Positions 5,453-5,676 of a stretch of DNA of 5,676 nt are shown in pieces. Positions within the stretch are counted from its first letter, which is position 1. The number at the start of each line of letters is the position of its first letter. The notes beneath the pieces are model-generated. The model was not told the DNA's origin. It saw nothing but the letters and a program-made list of their open reading frames with translations, and searched no databases. The DNA is taken from NCBI GenBank assembly GCA_015487985.1, contig WFOP01000088.1, positions 1-5,676 of the forward strand. The letters run 5' to 3'. Made by a program: the position numbers and the translations under genes. The stretch is from Hyphomicrobiales bacterium (GTDB taxonomy: Bacteria > Pseudomonadota > Alphaproteobacteria > Rhizobiales > Devosiaceae).

Positions 5453-5676
5453 TTAGCCGCCAAACGACTGCAATATCTGCTCAACAAATGTCCTGTCTTC
5501 GCCAAATGAAGCGGTGCGACGTGTTTCAATGGCAAACAGGCGACCGTCCTGCAACGTATAAATTGCTTTGTCCGTGACACGTTTGTTGTCGTCAAAATAA
5601 ACAGCAAGAACTTTGCGATCCGTAATCGTGCGCAAGCCGAATGTGGTTTCTTCGACTTTTGTCTGCACATAATAAA
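5453..5676 (-). CDS. bamE: Outer membrane protein assembly factor BamE (SmpA/OmlA family), C-terminal part
   Basis: BamE is a small periplasmic-facing lipoprotein of the BAM complex that inserts beta-barrel proteins into the outer membrane. The visible 73 residues begin YYVQTKVEETTFGL, continue with ITDRKVLAVYFDDNKRVTDKAIYTLQDGR and end RTFVEQILQSFGG. The aromatic YY entry, the F-D-D-N-x-R-V strand-turn and the closing R-T-x3-G-x-D-x-TF-x-x-QIL pattern match the C-terminal part of alphaproteobacterial SmpA/OmlA proteins. The frame runs through the window edge. The GTG at 5668 is not the start, because the family needs an N-terminal lipoprotein signal and the first strands, which lie outside. 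The gene points toward the MFS transporter and ends 43 bases from it. Confidence 0.85.
   Translation of the reverse strand, partial: YYVQTKVEETTFGLRTITDRKVLAVYFDDNKRVTDKAIYTLQDGRLFAIETRRTASFGEDRTFVEQILQSFGG

Noticed and set aside
5440..5670. 76-residue minus-strand frame starting MCRQKSKKPHS
   Set aside because: It is out of frame with the BamE-like sequence, which is the convincing coding frame in this stretch.

Overview
The window looks like chromosomal DNA of an alphaproteobacterium of moderate G+C content. Its backbone is a MarR-type regulator of the LdtR group followed by glyA (serine hydroxymethyltransferase), nrdR (ribonucleotide reductase repressor) and nusB (antitermination factor). 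That gene order, and the alphaproteobacterial style of the NusB, LdtR and BamE sequences, are the basis for the assignment. I cannot name a genus. No tRNA, rRNA, CRISPR array, insertion sequence or phage gene is visible.

Layout, left to right. Positions 1-74 carry what looks like the start of hemB on the minus strand, running out of the window. A 168-base divergent region follows. Positions 243-614 encode a small membrane protein. Positions 615-822 are an A+T-rich regulatory region with a long imperfect dyad (717-753), followed by ldtR (823-1332). Positions 1333-1501 hold two consecutive hairpins. A 71-residue conserved-type small protein (1502-1717) precedes glyA (1840-3135). Downstream, closely packed on the same strand, are nrdR (3153-3614), nusB (GTG start, 3665-4153) and a 12-helix MFS transporter (4159-5409). 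The last 224 bases are the 3' part of a convergent bamE-like gene on the minus strand.

The genes from glyA to the MFS transporter are separated by 17, 50 and 5 bases and are probably co-transcribed: one-carbon metabolism, control of dNTP synthesis, ribosomal RNA antitermination and a transporter. In many alphaproteobacteria riboflavin genes lie between nrdR and nusB. Here only 50 bases separate the two, so that block is absent from this locus.

Most of the window is ordinary housekeeping DNA. The points worth a second look are the dyad ahead of ldtR, the structured spacer with mutually exclusive pairings between ldtR and the small gene, the small protein itself, and the missing riboflavin block beside an unassigned transporter. 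I see no clear evidence of a wholly new system.
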